64,000 nt of DNA from NCBI RefSeq assembly GCF_016918015.1, contig NZ_JAERMK010000002.1, forward strand, positions 310,001-374,000, in the 5' to 3' direction. Shown piece by piece: positions 33,942 through 43,000 of the stretch. Each line of letters begins with the position of its first letter. The first letter of the stretch is position 1. Both the position numbers and the translations under genes were made by a program. The notes below the pieces were generated by a model. That model had not been told where the DNA came from, ran no database searches, and was given only the letters and a program-made list of their open reading frames with translations. This DNA is from Glycomyces sp. YM15 (GTDB taxonomy: Bacteria > Actinomycetota > Actinomycetes > Mycobacteriales > Micromonosporaceae).

Positions 33942-34745
33942 GTGTCGACGCGCAGCAGCGGATTGAGCGGGCTCACGAGCGCCCGCCAGGTGGGGCGCCT
34001 GGCACCGGTGCGACGCACCTCGACGGTGGACCTCATCGCCGACCGGCTCCGCGAAGCGGTCGTGGACGGGTCGCTCCCGCCCGGGGCCGCCCTCGGCGAA
34101 GCCGAACTCGCCTTCCAGCTCGGCGTCAGCCGCGGCCCCCTCCGCGAGGCCATGCAGCGGCTCACCGCCGAAGGCCTCCTCGTCATCCCGCGCCGCCGCG
34201 GCCTCGCCGTGCGCACCATGACCCCCGAGGACGTGCGCGACATCCACTGGCTCCGCGCCCGCATCGAACCCGAACTCGGCCGCCGCATCCTCGCCCGCCC
34301 GATCGCCGAGCGCAAGACCGTCCTCGCCGAACTCGGCACCGAGGTCAAGCGCATGCAGCGCGCCCTCAAGAAGGACGACGCCCGCGCCCTCGGCGACGCC
34401 TACCTCGACTTCCACCGCGGTCTCGCCGCCTGGGGCGGCTCGATCCGCCTGGCGCGCATGATGGCCACGCTCCTCATCGAGACGCGCCTGTGCACCTTCT
34501 CCATGTACGAGCACTTCGAGGTCGCCGTCGACCTCGTGCCCGAGCACGTGGCCTTCGTCGACGCGCTGGCCGCCGGGGACGCCGAGCGCTTCGAGACGCT
34601 GATGTGCGCGCACCTCGACGCCGAGGTCCGGCGCCTGCTCGCCGAACCCGTGGCGGCCAAAGTGGACGACACTGACCGGCTCCTGGCCGAGACTCCGGAC
34701 GAGCCGCAGCCGCTCGACCGCCTCGACCTCCCCGAGGGCATCTGA
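33942..34745 (+). CDS. GntR family (FadR/FCD subfamily) transcriptional regulator
   Basis: 267 aa from GTG 33942 (GGGGAG upstream; an in-frame ATG at 33906 is the alternative). The winged helix spans ~30-95 (DLIADRLREAVVDGSLPPGA; SRGPLREAMQRLTAEGLLVI). The FCD ligand domain spans ~105-235, with candidate metal/ligand residues in YLDFHRGLAAW, PEHVAFVDAL and CAHLDAEVRRLL. FCD regulators respond to small carboxylates. The nearby ehu operon carries a FadR-like palindrome in its promoter, so EhuBCDA control is likely. Confidence 0.88.
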   Translation: MSTRSSGLSGLTSARQVGRLAPVRRTSTVDLIADRLREAVVDGSLPPGAALGEAELAFQLGVSRGPLREAMQRLTAEGLLVIPRRRGLAVRTMTPEDVRDIHWLRARIEPELGRRILARPIAERKTVLAELGTEVKRMQRALKKDDARALGDAYLDFHRGLAAWGGSIRLARMMATLLIETRLCTFSMYEHFEVAVDLVPEHVAFVDALAAGDAERFETLMCAHLDAEVRRLLAEPVAAKVDDTDRLLAETPDEPQPLDRLDLPEGI

Positions 34746-34797
34746 CCTGCCCGCACATCGCCAGCGCGACACCTTGCCGCGCAAGCGAGAACGACGT

Positions 34798-34815
34798 TTG
34801 TCAATATGCAGACAA
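34798..34815. promoter_or_regulatory. Spaced dyad TTGTC-N8-GACAA upstream of the SGNH lipase
   Basis: The half-sites match those of the ehuB operator but with 8 nt between them. It lies ~90 bp before the lipase start. It could be a site for the same GntR protein, though the spacing differs, or chance. Confidence 0.3.
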
Positions 34816-34901
34816 TCTGCGTTCCGCTGGTGGACCGTCCGTTACGAAACCTATATAAATAGGGCCCCGACCCCCGGGCAAAATTCGAGACGGAGCCCAA
34901 A

Positions 34902-35699
34902 ATGTCCCACCCCCGACGAATCTCCACATTGGCGGCGGCGCTGCTCGCCGCCCTCGTGTCCGTCACGGCCCTCACCAGTGGTGCCGCCCAGGCGCAGACC
35001 ATCGAGTACGTCGCCCTCGGCGACTCCTACGCCTCCGGCGTGGGCACCCGCGACTACATCGACGACTCCTCCTGCCGCCGTTCGGATGCCGCCTACCCCT
35101 CGCTCCTCGCCGACGCGATCGGCGCCGACCTCACCTTCGCCGCCTGCTCGGGCGCGAAGACCGGCGACGTCCTCGGCAAACAGCTCGACGGCCTCTCCTC
35201 CAGCACCGACCTTGTCACGATCACCGTCGGCGGCAACGACACCGGCTGGACCGGCGTGGTCCAGAAGTGCGCCTACCCGTACCCGTGGACCTGCACCAAG
35301 GAGATCGACGCGGCCGAGGCGTTCGTGCGCGACCGGCTCCCCGCCAAACTCCACGAGGTCTACGACGCGATCGAGGCCGCCGCCCCGAACGCCGACGTCA
35401 TCGTGCTCGGCTACCCGCTGCTGTTCAACGGCGAGGAGTGCAACGCCATCACCCGCATCAGCCCCGGTGAGCAGGCCGCCCTCAACGACGCCGCCGACCT
35501 CCTCGGCGACGTCATCGGCACCGTGGCCGCCGGCCACGGTTTCGCTTACGCGGACGTGCGCGCCGCCTTCGACGACCACGCCGTCTGCGACGACACCGAA
35601 TGGATCAACGGCATCTCCTACCCCGTCGCCGAGTCCTACCACCCCAACAAGTCCGGCCAGAAGGACGGCTACCTCGCAGTCCTGAACGAATTCGTCTGA
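34902..35699 (+). CDS. Secreted SGNH-hydrolase lipase/esterase
   Basis: 265 aa from ATG 34902 (GGAG upstream). A Sec signal peptide (STLAAALLAALVSVTALTSG, cleavage near AQAQ) precedes a GDSL/SGNH fold: block I ALGDSYASG (nucleophile S42), block III VGGNDTGW (N112) and block V SYHPNKSGQ (H247). Six Cys suggest three disulfides, as in Streptomyces rimosus-type lipases. It hydrolyses esters or lipids outside the cell. An AT-rich stretch (CTATATAAATAGG, ~34851-34863) lies in the promoter region. Confidence 0.92.
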   Translation: MSHPRRISTLAAALLAALVSVTALTSGAAQAQTIEYVALGDSYASGVGTRDYIDDSSCRRSDAAYPSLLADAIGADLTFAACSGAKTGDVLGKQLDGLSSSTDLVTITVGGNDTGWTGVVQKCAYPYPWTCTKEIDAAEAFVRDRLPAKLHEVYDAIEAAAPNADVIVLGYPLLFNGEECNAITRISPGEQAALNDAADLLGDVIGTVAAGHGFAYADVRAAFDDHAVCDDTEWINGISYPVAESYHPNKSGQKDGYLAVLNEFV

Positions 35700-35726
35700 G
35701 CACCTGAACTCCTGACCCGCAACGGA

Positions 35727-35762
35727 AAAGGGGCCCCGCCGGACATCCGGCGAGGCCCCTTT
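35727..35762. terminator. Bidirectional terminator
   Basis: AAAGGGGCC and GGCCCCTTT flank an inner CCGCCGGA/TCCGGCG stem, between the lipase stop and the convergent Pro/Gln-rich gene. The outer A/T runs serve both strands. Confidence 0.75.
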
Positions 35763-35773
35763 CAAGTACTGGT

Positions 35774-36619
35774 TCAGACCTCTCCGCAGGCCTTCCAGAT
35801 ACCGTCTTCCTTGATGAAGTCCATGGTGTCGGGCTCGGCCTCGGTACGCTCCTCGGTCCACCCGGTGATGGACATGCCGTCGGCGCCCATCTCGGGGACC
35901 GGGGTGTTGTAGCTGATGGTGTAGTCGACGGTGGCGGTATCACCGTCCTCGCTCGAACCCGTGACCTCGTACGCGAAGTCGACCGCGATGTCGATCTCCG
36001 GGACGTCTTCGAGGCCCAGTTCCTCGAACGAACTGCTGAAGTCGAGCTCTTCGGTGGTGGCGTCCATCTCCGACTGCATTTCCGCGCACATGAACGGCTT
36101 CATGTCCTCGAGGACCGCTTGCACCCCATCGGTGTCTTGCGCGTACGCGGCTTCGAAGATCTCGCCCATCTTGGGGAGCAGCTTGTTCGCGACGTCCTCA
36201 GGGGAATCGGTCTTCGACGGTCCGCCGCCGAAGGGGTTGGCGACCAAGAAGACGATCGCGACGACGAGCACCAGGACACCGGCGCCGACGCCGACGATGA
36301 GGCCGGTCTTCGACTTCTTCGGGGCCGGGGGCAGCGGCTGCCCGTAGCCGGGCTGCTGCGGCACTCCGTAGCCCGGCTGCTGCGGCGGCTGCTGGCCGTA
36401 ACCGGGCGGCGGGGTCTGACCGTAGCCGGGCTGCTGCGGCGGCTGCTGGCCGTAACCGCCCGGCTGGGACTGCCCGTAACCGGGCTGCTGCGGCACTCCG
36501 TACCCCGGCTGCTGCGGCGGCTGCTGGCCGTACCCCGGCTGCTGGCCGTATCCGGGCTGCCCTCCTTGGGGCGGTTGCTGGTTCGGGTCGAACCCCGGCT
36601 GCTGGGGCGGGTAGGCCAT
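35774..36619 (-). CDS. Pro/Gln/Gly/Tyr-repeat membrane protein with extracytoplasmic domain
   Basis: 281 aa from ATG 36617-36619. The cytosolic N-terminus (~1-125) is built of imperfect [10 protein letters not shown] and VPQQPGYGQ repeats (repeat DNA 36330-36600). A single transmembrane helix ([20 protein letters not shown]) and a ~130-residue outer domain follow, beginning [20 protein letters not shown], of the DUF4878/lumazine-binding-like kind ([20 protein letters not shown]). Such proteins are common next to actinobacterial ESX loci. The function is unknown. A terminator separates it from eccB. Confidence 0.8.
   Translation of the reverse strand: MAYPPQQPGFDPNQQPPQGGQPGYGQQPGYGQQPPQQPGYGVPQQPGYGQSQPGGYGQQPPQQPGYGQTPPPGYGQQPPQQPGYGVPQQPGYGQPLPPAPKKSKTGLIVGVGAGVLVLVVAIVFLVANPFGGGPSKTDSPEDVANKLLPKMGEIFEAAYAQDTDGVQAVLEDMKPFMCAEMQSEMDATTEELDFSSSFEELGLEDVPEIDIAVDFAYEVTGSSEDGDTATVDYTISYNTPVPEMGADGMSITGWTEERTEAEPDTMDFIKEDGIWKACGEV
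36330..36600. repeat. Short tandem repeats encoding PQQPGYG units
   Basis: Imperfect direct repeats of CGTAGCCGGGCTGCTGCGGC-type sequence recur about every 24-60 bp in the N-terminal coding part of the preceding gene. Such arrays are prone to length change by slippage. Confidence 0.7.
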
Positions 36620-36708
36620 GACGAGTCCTCGGTTGGTCGGGAGTGGGTCGCGCCAGGTTAACACGCAGACGCCACCATCAATGCCCCCCGAATCGGCCGG
36701 GGAACGAA

Positions 36709-36739
36709 CGACGCCGGGACCGTCGAGGTCCCGGCGTCG
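36709..36739 (-). terminator. Terminator of the eccD-eccB unit
   Basis: CGACGCCGGGACC (36709-36721) pairs exactly with 36727-36739 around GTCGA, 20 nt beyond the eccB stop. Confidence 0.75.
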
Positions 36740-36758
36740 CTCACGCGGCATGCGGCTC

Positions 36759-38360
36759 TCAGCCGCCTTCCCCTTCTTCCGCCGGGGCGGTCTCGAAGAC
36801 CGGGACCTCGTCCGCGTTGGAGGTCATCTGCTTCCGCGCCTCGAACGGATCGAGGTTGGGGCCCTTGGGAATCAAGTGGATCATCGTGTCCGGCACCGAG
36901 ACCGGGTCGACCCCGCCGTAGCCGAGCATCGTCTGGGTCGTGTCGGTCGTGCCGTCGTCCGAGATGCCGTGCCGCACACCCTGGTCGCTGACCATGTACG
37001 TGATGCCCGAGATCGTCGCCCCCTGGTCGGTGCGGCTGTCGATCAGCGCCGCCGTGCCCTGCGGGAGCACCGTCTGCGCCGGCAGCCCCTTGACGTCGGA
37101 GAAGATGCTGCCGTCCTCGAGGATCTCGACGGACTTCGCGTTGTCGGTGAGGGTATCCGGAGCCGCGTCGTACATCGCGACCCTGATCACCGTCGACTCG
37201 TCGTTCTGCTCGCGCGGGTCGTAGACCGCGCACACCGCCGGGCGCTTGGCCTGGGAGGTCCAGAGGCTTTCGCTCAGGTCCTCACGCGGGTAGTTCTCGT
37301 CCTCGTACGCAGCCTGGCTGCCGAGGTCGGAGATCGTGGTCGGATTCGCTTCCTCGGTGGGGCCGTTGTGCTTCTCCAGCAGCTTCGCCATGGTGTCCGA
37401 GATCCGCGCGAACGTGTCCGTGCCGTTCTCGTTGATGAGCACGTACTTCTGGTTGGAGGCCACCACGGGCACCCCGTAGGTGAGGGTGCCGCCGTCGAGG
37501 GCGGCCACCTGCGACGGGGTCCCGAACTCGGTCCGGTCCAGCGGCGCCATCGGCGAGGCCGGCGGGATCGTGTTGATCATGCTCTCGTTGAGCGTCATCG
37601 CATCGCTGGTGAGCAGCCCCAGGTCGTCGATGAGGGTGGCGGCCGGGTACTCCTCGGTGTCCTCGATCGGATACCGGAAGCCGTTCCACAGCAGGTAGTA
37701 CTTCGGCACTTCCTCGCTGTTCGGCTTGACGGTGGTCTTCGCGAGGATCCACTGGTCGTCCCCGAGCCACTCGCTCGGCTCATCCATGTCCTCGACCACG
37801 AGCTGCGTCAGCTGGTACTCGTCCGCGCCGCCGTCCTCGCGGGGCATCGAGCAGACGTTCCAGTTGATCTTCTGCAGCAGTTCGCTCTTGTCCGGCGGCT
37901 GCGAGGGAATGCCCTGAATGCCGATGGTGAAGGAGCCGCGCGGCACGCCCGCCAACGAGGTCGGCTTGAGGTCCTGGACCTCGGGCATCCCGGTCGAGCC
38001 GGGCTTCGCGAGCAGCAGCGCCGACGTGTAGTTCGTGACCTGCCAGAGTCGCGCCGGGTTCTCAACCGGGTCGGCCTCCTCGCCGTTCTGCGTGATGTAC
38101 ACGTACACGGCGTTGGAGCCCTTGATCGTGATGATGTTGCCCACCACCGGCTCCGCGTTGCCCTTGCCGAACAGGGTCGCGATCGCGAAACCGCCGAAGA
38201 TCAACGCCAGCACCATCACCGAAGCGAAGATCGAGACGCCGATGCGCCGCAGCGGACGCTCGATCGAGTCGGGGTTGGCCAGCACCAGCGCCTGGTTCAT
38301 GCGCGAGGTGATGAACTTGTGGGCCTCCACCTGTTCACGGCGGGAGCGCATCTGGGCCAT
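36759..38360 (-). CDS. eccB: Type VII secretion protein EccB
   Basis: 533 aa, in the family range. The short cytosolic N-terminus carries the family hallmark [20 protein letters not shown]. One transmembrane helix (~40-62, [20 protein letters not shown]) precedes a large periplasmic-side domain ([33 protein letters not shown]). EccB is a structural subunit of the ESX membrane complex and contacts EccC. It follows eccD by 45 nt in the same operon, divergent from eccC. Confidence 0.95.
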   Translation of the reverse strand: MAQMRSRREQVEAHKFITSRMNQALVLANPDSIERPLRRIGVSIFASVMVLALIFGGFAIATLFGKGNAEPVVGNIITIKGSNAVYVYITQNGEEADPVENPARLWQVTNYTSALLLAKPGSTGMPEVQDLKPTSLAGVPRGSFTIGIQGIPSQPPDKSELLQKINWNVCSMPREDGGADEYQLTQLVVEDMDEPSEWLGDDQWILAKTTVKPNSEEVPKYYLLWNGFRYPIEDTEEYPAATLIDDLGLLTSDAMTLNESMINTIPPASPMAPLDRTEFGTPSQVAALDGGTLTYGVPVVASNQKYVLINENGTDTFARISDTMAKLLEKHNGPTEEANPTTISDLGSQAAYEDENYPREDLSESLWTSQAKRPAVCAVYDPREQNDESTVIRVAMYDAAPDTLTDNAKSVEILEDGSIFSDVKGLPAQTVLPQGTAALIDSRTDQGATISGITYMVSDQGVRHGISDDGTTDTTQTMLGYGGVDPVSVPDTMIHLIPKGPNLDPFEARKQMTSNADEVPVFETAPAEEGEGG

Positions 38361-38405
38361 TCGAATTCGCCTCTCTCGGAGTCGAGGGACTTGGGGATGG
38401 GCGCT

Positions 38406-39809
38406 CTAGCCGCGCAGCGCGAGGGCGATCGTGTACAGGCCGCAGACCCAGCCGACCAGCGGCAGGATCGACACGATGAGCAGCGCCTCGATGATGTCGA
38501 GGGCGCGGCCCCAGGTGGGGGCGATCTTCTTGCCCGCCACGGCGAGGCCGTAGACCATCGCGATGAGCGTGAGCAGCGTGAGCGCCCCGAGGATCACCGT
38601 GAGGCGCACCAGGATGCTGTCCTCGCTCGCCACGAAGATCGCCGCGAGCGTCGCGGCCAGGCCGCCCATGCCGCCGGTGAGCATCATGATCCGGGCCGCG
38701 CGGTCCTCGATGGAGCGGGACCGGCTGAGCAGGACCAGCGCGATGATCGTGGAGAGGATGATCCCGGGGACCTCGCCCGAGAACGCCAGGGCGATCGCCG
38801 AGACGAGCCCGACGACGGCCGCGAACGAGTACAGGGCCTCGAGGTAGTTCCCGGCGTGCTCGGAGAGCTTGAGGATCCGCTTGCCGTCGATGGCCTCGGC
38901 GTCGCCCTCCTTGAGCTCCTCTGTGGTCGTCGGCAGCTGCGGCGTGGGCACCATCGCCATGGTCAGCGACAGCGACGGGGCGAACGGCAGGATCACCAGC
39001 GCCAGCGGCGCGGCGATGGCCGCGGCCGTGGCGGCGGTGCCGTCCAGGGCCATCATCAGCGCCGTCGAGACGCCCAGCACCACCGCGCCGAGGATCGTCA
39101 CGATGAAGACCGGGGCGGAGGCCATGTCGCCCACGGCGACCATGGCCAGGACGCTGAACAGCAGGATCGCCGAGGCCGCGATGAGCACGTGCGGGCCTTG
39201 GAGGTCGAACAGCCCGGTGCTCTCGGTATCGGCGATGAGCAGGCCGCCCACACCGCCGTAGAGCACCGCGGTGACGCCGAAGTACGTGGCCGCCCGCGAG
39301 TCGCCGACGGCGCGCGAGAGCAGCGCCGAAGCGCCGACCAGGATCGCGGCGATCGAGAGGCCGACGATCGCGGAGGCGAGGTGGCCGGTCAGCAGGATCG
39401 CGATGGCGCCCACGGTCAGGGCGGCGGTGCCGACGCCGACGCTGAAGCGCTTGGTCGCCAAGTAGTCCCAGCGGTTGCCGCGCTGCTCGGTGGCGGTGGC
39501 GATCGCGTCGATGATGTCGTCGAAGACCACCTCGGGCTTGGCGGCGTCGGCGGGGTTGAGGTACAGCATCTCACCGTCGTTGATCCCCAGCTGGGAGCAC
39601 GAGTGGCCGGTGTCGATCGCCTCTTCGCCGAGTCGGGCGAGGATCCAGCCTCCGTTGTCGCCGGCCTCGTCGATGTAGTACTCGCCGGCTTGGTGCAGGA
39701 TCGTCGGCAGCAGGTCGGACAGGGGGACGTCTGAGGGCAGTGCGAGGTCGATCCTCGTGCGGGGACTGACGATCGTCACCCTTGAAAGAGTGGCCGACTT
39801 GGTGCTCAC
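38406..39809 (-). CDS. eccD: Type VII secretion integral membrane protein EccD
   Basis: 467 aa from GTG 39807-39809 (GGAGG 9 nt upstream). An N-terminal YukD/ubiquitin-like domain (~1-95, SRVTIVSPRTRIDLALPSDV; LNPADAAKPEVVFDD) is followed by about eleven transmembrane helices. EccD dimers form the bulk membrane rim of each ESX protomer. It is the first gene of the eccD-eccB unit and shares a 263-bp divergent promoter region with eccC. Confidence 0.94.
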   Translation of the reverse strand: MSTKSATLSRVTIVSPRTRIDLALPSDVPLSDLLPTILHQAGEYYIDEAGDNGGWILARLGEEAIDTGHSCSQLGINDGEMLYLNPADAAKPEVVFDDIIDAIATATEQRGNRWDYLATKRFSVGVGTAALTVGAIAILLTGHLASAIVGLSIAAILVGASALLSRAVGDSRAATYFGVTAVLYGGVGGLLIADTESTGLFDLQGPHVLIAASAILLFSVLAMVAVGDMASAPVFIVTILGAVVLGVSTALMMALDGTAATAAAIAAPLALVILPFAPSLSLTMAMVPTPQLPTTTEELKEGDAEAIDGKRILKLSEHAGNYLEALYSFAAVVGLVSAIALAFSGEVPGIILSTIIALVLLSRSRSIEDRAARIMMLTGGMGGLAATLAAIFVASEDSILVRLTVILGALTLLTLIAMVYGLAVAGKKIAPTWGRALDIIEALLIVSILPLVGWVCGLYTIALALRG

Positions 39810-39962
39810 CGTGCGAACCTCCGGGTCGGGTCGGTGATCGGGGGACCGTTCAAGGATAAATGCCGCATGCAACGGCGGGGGGACCGGCGTGGGCGTACCG
39901 GCGCGTGGGAGTGCCGGCGGCGTGGTTGTACCAGCAGAGTGGCGATCCGGCATTACCCTAGT

Positions 39963-39987
39963 AGTGCGATACTCGACAGAGCGCACT
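39963..39987. promoter_or_regulatory. Dyad AGTGCG-N13-CGCACT in the eccD/eccC intergenic region
   Basis: The half-sites at 39963-39968 and 39982-39987 are inverted. The 14-nt stretch GTGCGATACTCGAC (39964-39977) recurs exactly at 59844-59857 upstream of rne, there also in a dyad. A -35/-10-like pair for eccC is TCGACA (39973-39978) with TATACG 18 nt downstream. It is a candidate regulator site. The rest of 39810-40072 shows no gene. Confidence 0.45.
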
Positions 39988-40072
39988 TACATCCTTTATA
40001 CGACAGCGCTAAGTTACGGCCAGCAAGCGTCCCCGTGGTAGGCGCATCCCCCGGTGAGCACAAGGACCCTCT

Positions 40073-43000
40073 GTGACGACCAAACTCTTCCGCAGGCCTC
40101 CGCGCAAGCGCGGCCCGCAGGCCCCACGCGGTGACATCCTCTTGGAGTCGCCGCCGGACATGCCCGACCCGCAGCCCAAGAACATCACGCAGTACCTGAT
40201 GATCCTGCCGATGCTCGCGGGCGCTGCGGCCATGGCGATGATGATGATGAGCCGCACCACCGGAGGCGGCTCCGGGGGCAACAACACCTTGCGCATCGCC
40301 ATGGGCGCCATGATGGGCATCTCCATGGTCGGCATGATGGCGACGAGCATGGGCGGCAACCGCGCCCAGAAGAAGGCCGAGTTCAACGCCGACCGGCGCG
40401 ACTACATGCGCTACCTCAACCAGGTGCGCCGCCGGGCCCGCAAGGGCGCCGAGCGGCAGTGGCGCGCGGCCCGGTGGCGCCACCCCGACCCGAAGGCCCT
40501 GTGGTCGCTCGTGGGCTCCCGCCGCATGTGGGAGCGCCGGGCGAAGGACGACGACGCGCTGGACATCCGCGTGGGCGTCGGCAAGCAGCGCATGACGATG
40601 AAGCTGGTCCCGCCCGAGACCAAGCCCGTCGAGGACCTGGAGCCGATGACCTCGATGGCGTTGCGCCGCTTCGTGGCCGCGCACTCGAACGTCATCGACA
40701 TCCCCCGTTCGATGAAGTACACCGAGGCCGCCCGCGTGGTCCTTCGCGGCGACCGGGCGCTCGTCGTCGACAACCTTCGCGCGCAACTGGTCCAGGGCGC
40801 GGTGCTCCACTCCCCGGACGACTTCATCGTCGCGGTGGTCGCGGACAACGAGCGGATGCCCGAGTGGCACTGGATGAAGTGGCTGCCGCACCTCCAGCAC
40901 CCGTCCGCCGAGGACGGCGCCGGACCGGTCCGCATGTTCTACAACACCACCACGCAGCTGGAGAACTCGCTGCGCGAACAGCTCTCGGGCCGCGGCGCGT
41001 GGTCGCCCGGCTCCACCGCGGGGGAGGGGCAGCCGCACCTGGTCGTCATCCTCGACGGCGGCGAGGTCGACCCCACGGGCATCATCGCCGCGGACGGCAT
41101 GGCCGGCGTCACGGTCTTCGACTTCTCCGGTTACCTGCCGCGCAAGCCCGGTCCGCAGATCAAGCTCTACGACGTCACCGAAGAGGAGATCTACACCGAC
41201 CAGGCCGGACGTCGCCGCGTGCTCGGCAAGCCCGACCGCATGTCCTACAACCAGGCCGAGGGCGTGGCCCGCTCGCTCGCGCCCTGGCGGCTGACGCTCA
41301 AGGGCGCGGCCGGGAAGACCGAGTCGGGGGACGAGGACCAGTCGCCGCTGGCGAACCCGTCGTCGCTGCCCGAGATGCTCGGCTTCAACGACGCCGCGGC
41401 GCTCGACCCGGCCGTGCACTGGCGCGAGAAGCCGGTCAAGGACTACCTGAAGGTCCCGATCGGGCCCGGCCCGGACGGCGGCATCGTCGACATCGACTTC
41501 AAGGAGTCCGCCGTCGGCGGCATGGGCCCGCACGGCCTGCTCATCGGCGCCACCGGTTCGGGTAAGTCCGAGGTGCTCCGCACCATCATCGGCTCCCTGA
41601 TCGCCACGCACTCTTCGGAAGAGCTCAACTTCATCCTCGTCGACTTCAAGGGCGGCGCGACGTTCGCCGCCCTCGACGAGCTGCCCCACGTCAGCGCGGT
41701 CATCACCAACCTCGCCGACGAGATCGAGCTGGTCGACCGCATGGCCGACGCGCTCGAAGGCGAGCTCGTGCGCCGCCAGGAGGTGCTGCGCGCCGCCGGC
41801 AACTTCACCAACCGGTGGGAGTACGAGAAGGCCCGCAAGGCCGGGCAGCCGATGGACCCCATGCCGACGCTGCTCATCATCGCCGACGAGTTCTCCGAGA
41901 TGCTCGTCGCGAAGCCCGAGTTCATCAACCTGTTCCTCCAGATCGGCCGCATCGGCCGCTCGATCGGCGTGCACATGCTCCTCGCATCGCAGCGCCTCGA
42001 GGAAGGCAAACTCAAGGGCCTCGACACGTTCCTGTCGTACCGCGTCGCGCTCCGCACCTTCTCGGCGCAGGAGTCGCGCACCGTCATCGGCTCGGGCGCG
42101 GCCTACGAGCTGCCGCAGGCGCCCGGCCACGGGTACCTCCAGGTCGGCACGCAGGACCTCGTGCGCTTCCGCGCCGCCTATGTCGGTGGCTCCTACAAGC
42201 CGCCGAAACGCGTCGCCTCGCGCGCCGAGCGCATCGCGGCCGTGCAGCACAAGGTGCAGCGCTTCCTCCCCGGTTTCGTCGAGCTCCCCCCGGAACCCGA
42301 AGTCGAGGAGGAGCCCGAGGAAGTGCTGGAGGCGACCGCGGCCGACGACGAGAACGAGAAGCTCTCCGAACTCGAGGTCATGGTCAACAACTGCCTCGGC
42401 ATGGGCCGCCCCGCCCACGAGGTGTGGCTCCCGCCGCTCCTCGAACCGCCGACGCTCGACCAGCTGCTGCCCCCGCTCGAAGCCGACCCGGTGCGCGGCC
42501 TGTCCCCGAAGGGCTTCTCGCTCAACGGGAAGCTCCACGCCGTGCTCGGCGAGGAGGACCGGCCGTTCGAGCAGCGACGCAGCCCGTTCGTCGTCGACCT
42601 CTCGGGTGCGCAGGGCACCGTGGCCATCGCCGGCGGGGCCCAGTCCGGCAAGTCGACGATGCTCCGCGGGCTCATCGGCTCGCTCGCGCTCCTCCACACA
42701 CCGCGCGAAGTGCAGTTCTTCTGCCTCGACTTCGGTGGCGGCACCCTGCGCGGCATCGAGGACCTCCCGCACGTCGCGGGCGTCTTCGGCCGCCAGGAAG
42801 AAGAAGGCGTGCGCCGCACCATCCAGGAGGTCACGAGCATCCTGGACGAGCGCGAGAAGTTCTTCACCGAGAACAAGATCGACGGCATGAACTCCTACCG
42901 GCGCATGAAGGCCGAGGGGCGGTTCCAGGAGGACCCCTACGGGGACATCTTCCTCGTCATCGACAACTGGATGACGCTGCGCGAGGACTTCGAGTCGTTC

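Noticed and set aside
36330-36600. CRISPR-like array
   Set aside because: The repeats are short, imperfect and in frame, encoding PQQPGYG units of a protein. There are no unique spacers and no cas genes.
36618-39734. Long plus-strand frame across eccB/eccD
   Set aside because: The translated sequence is Arg/His/Asp-rich with no family similarity, and EccB and EccD are clear on the other strand.
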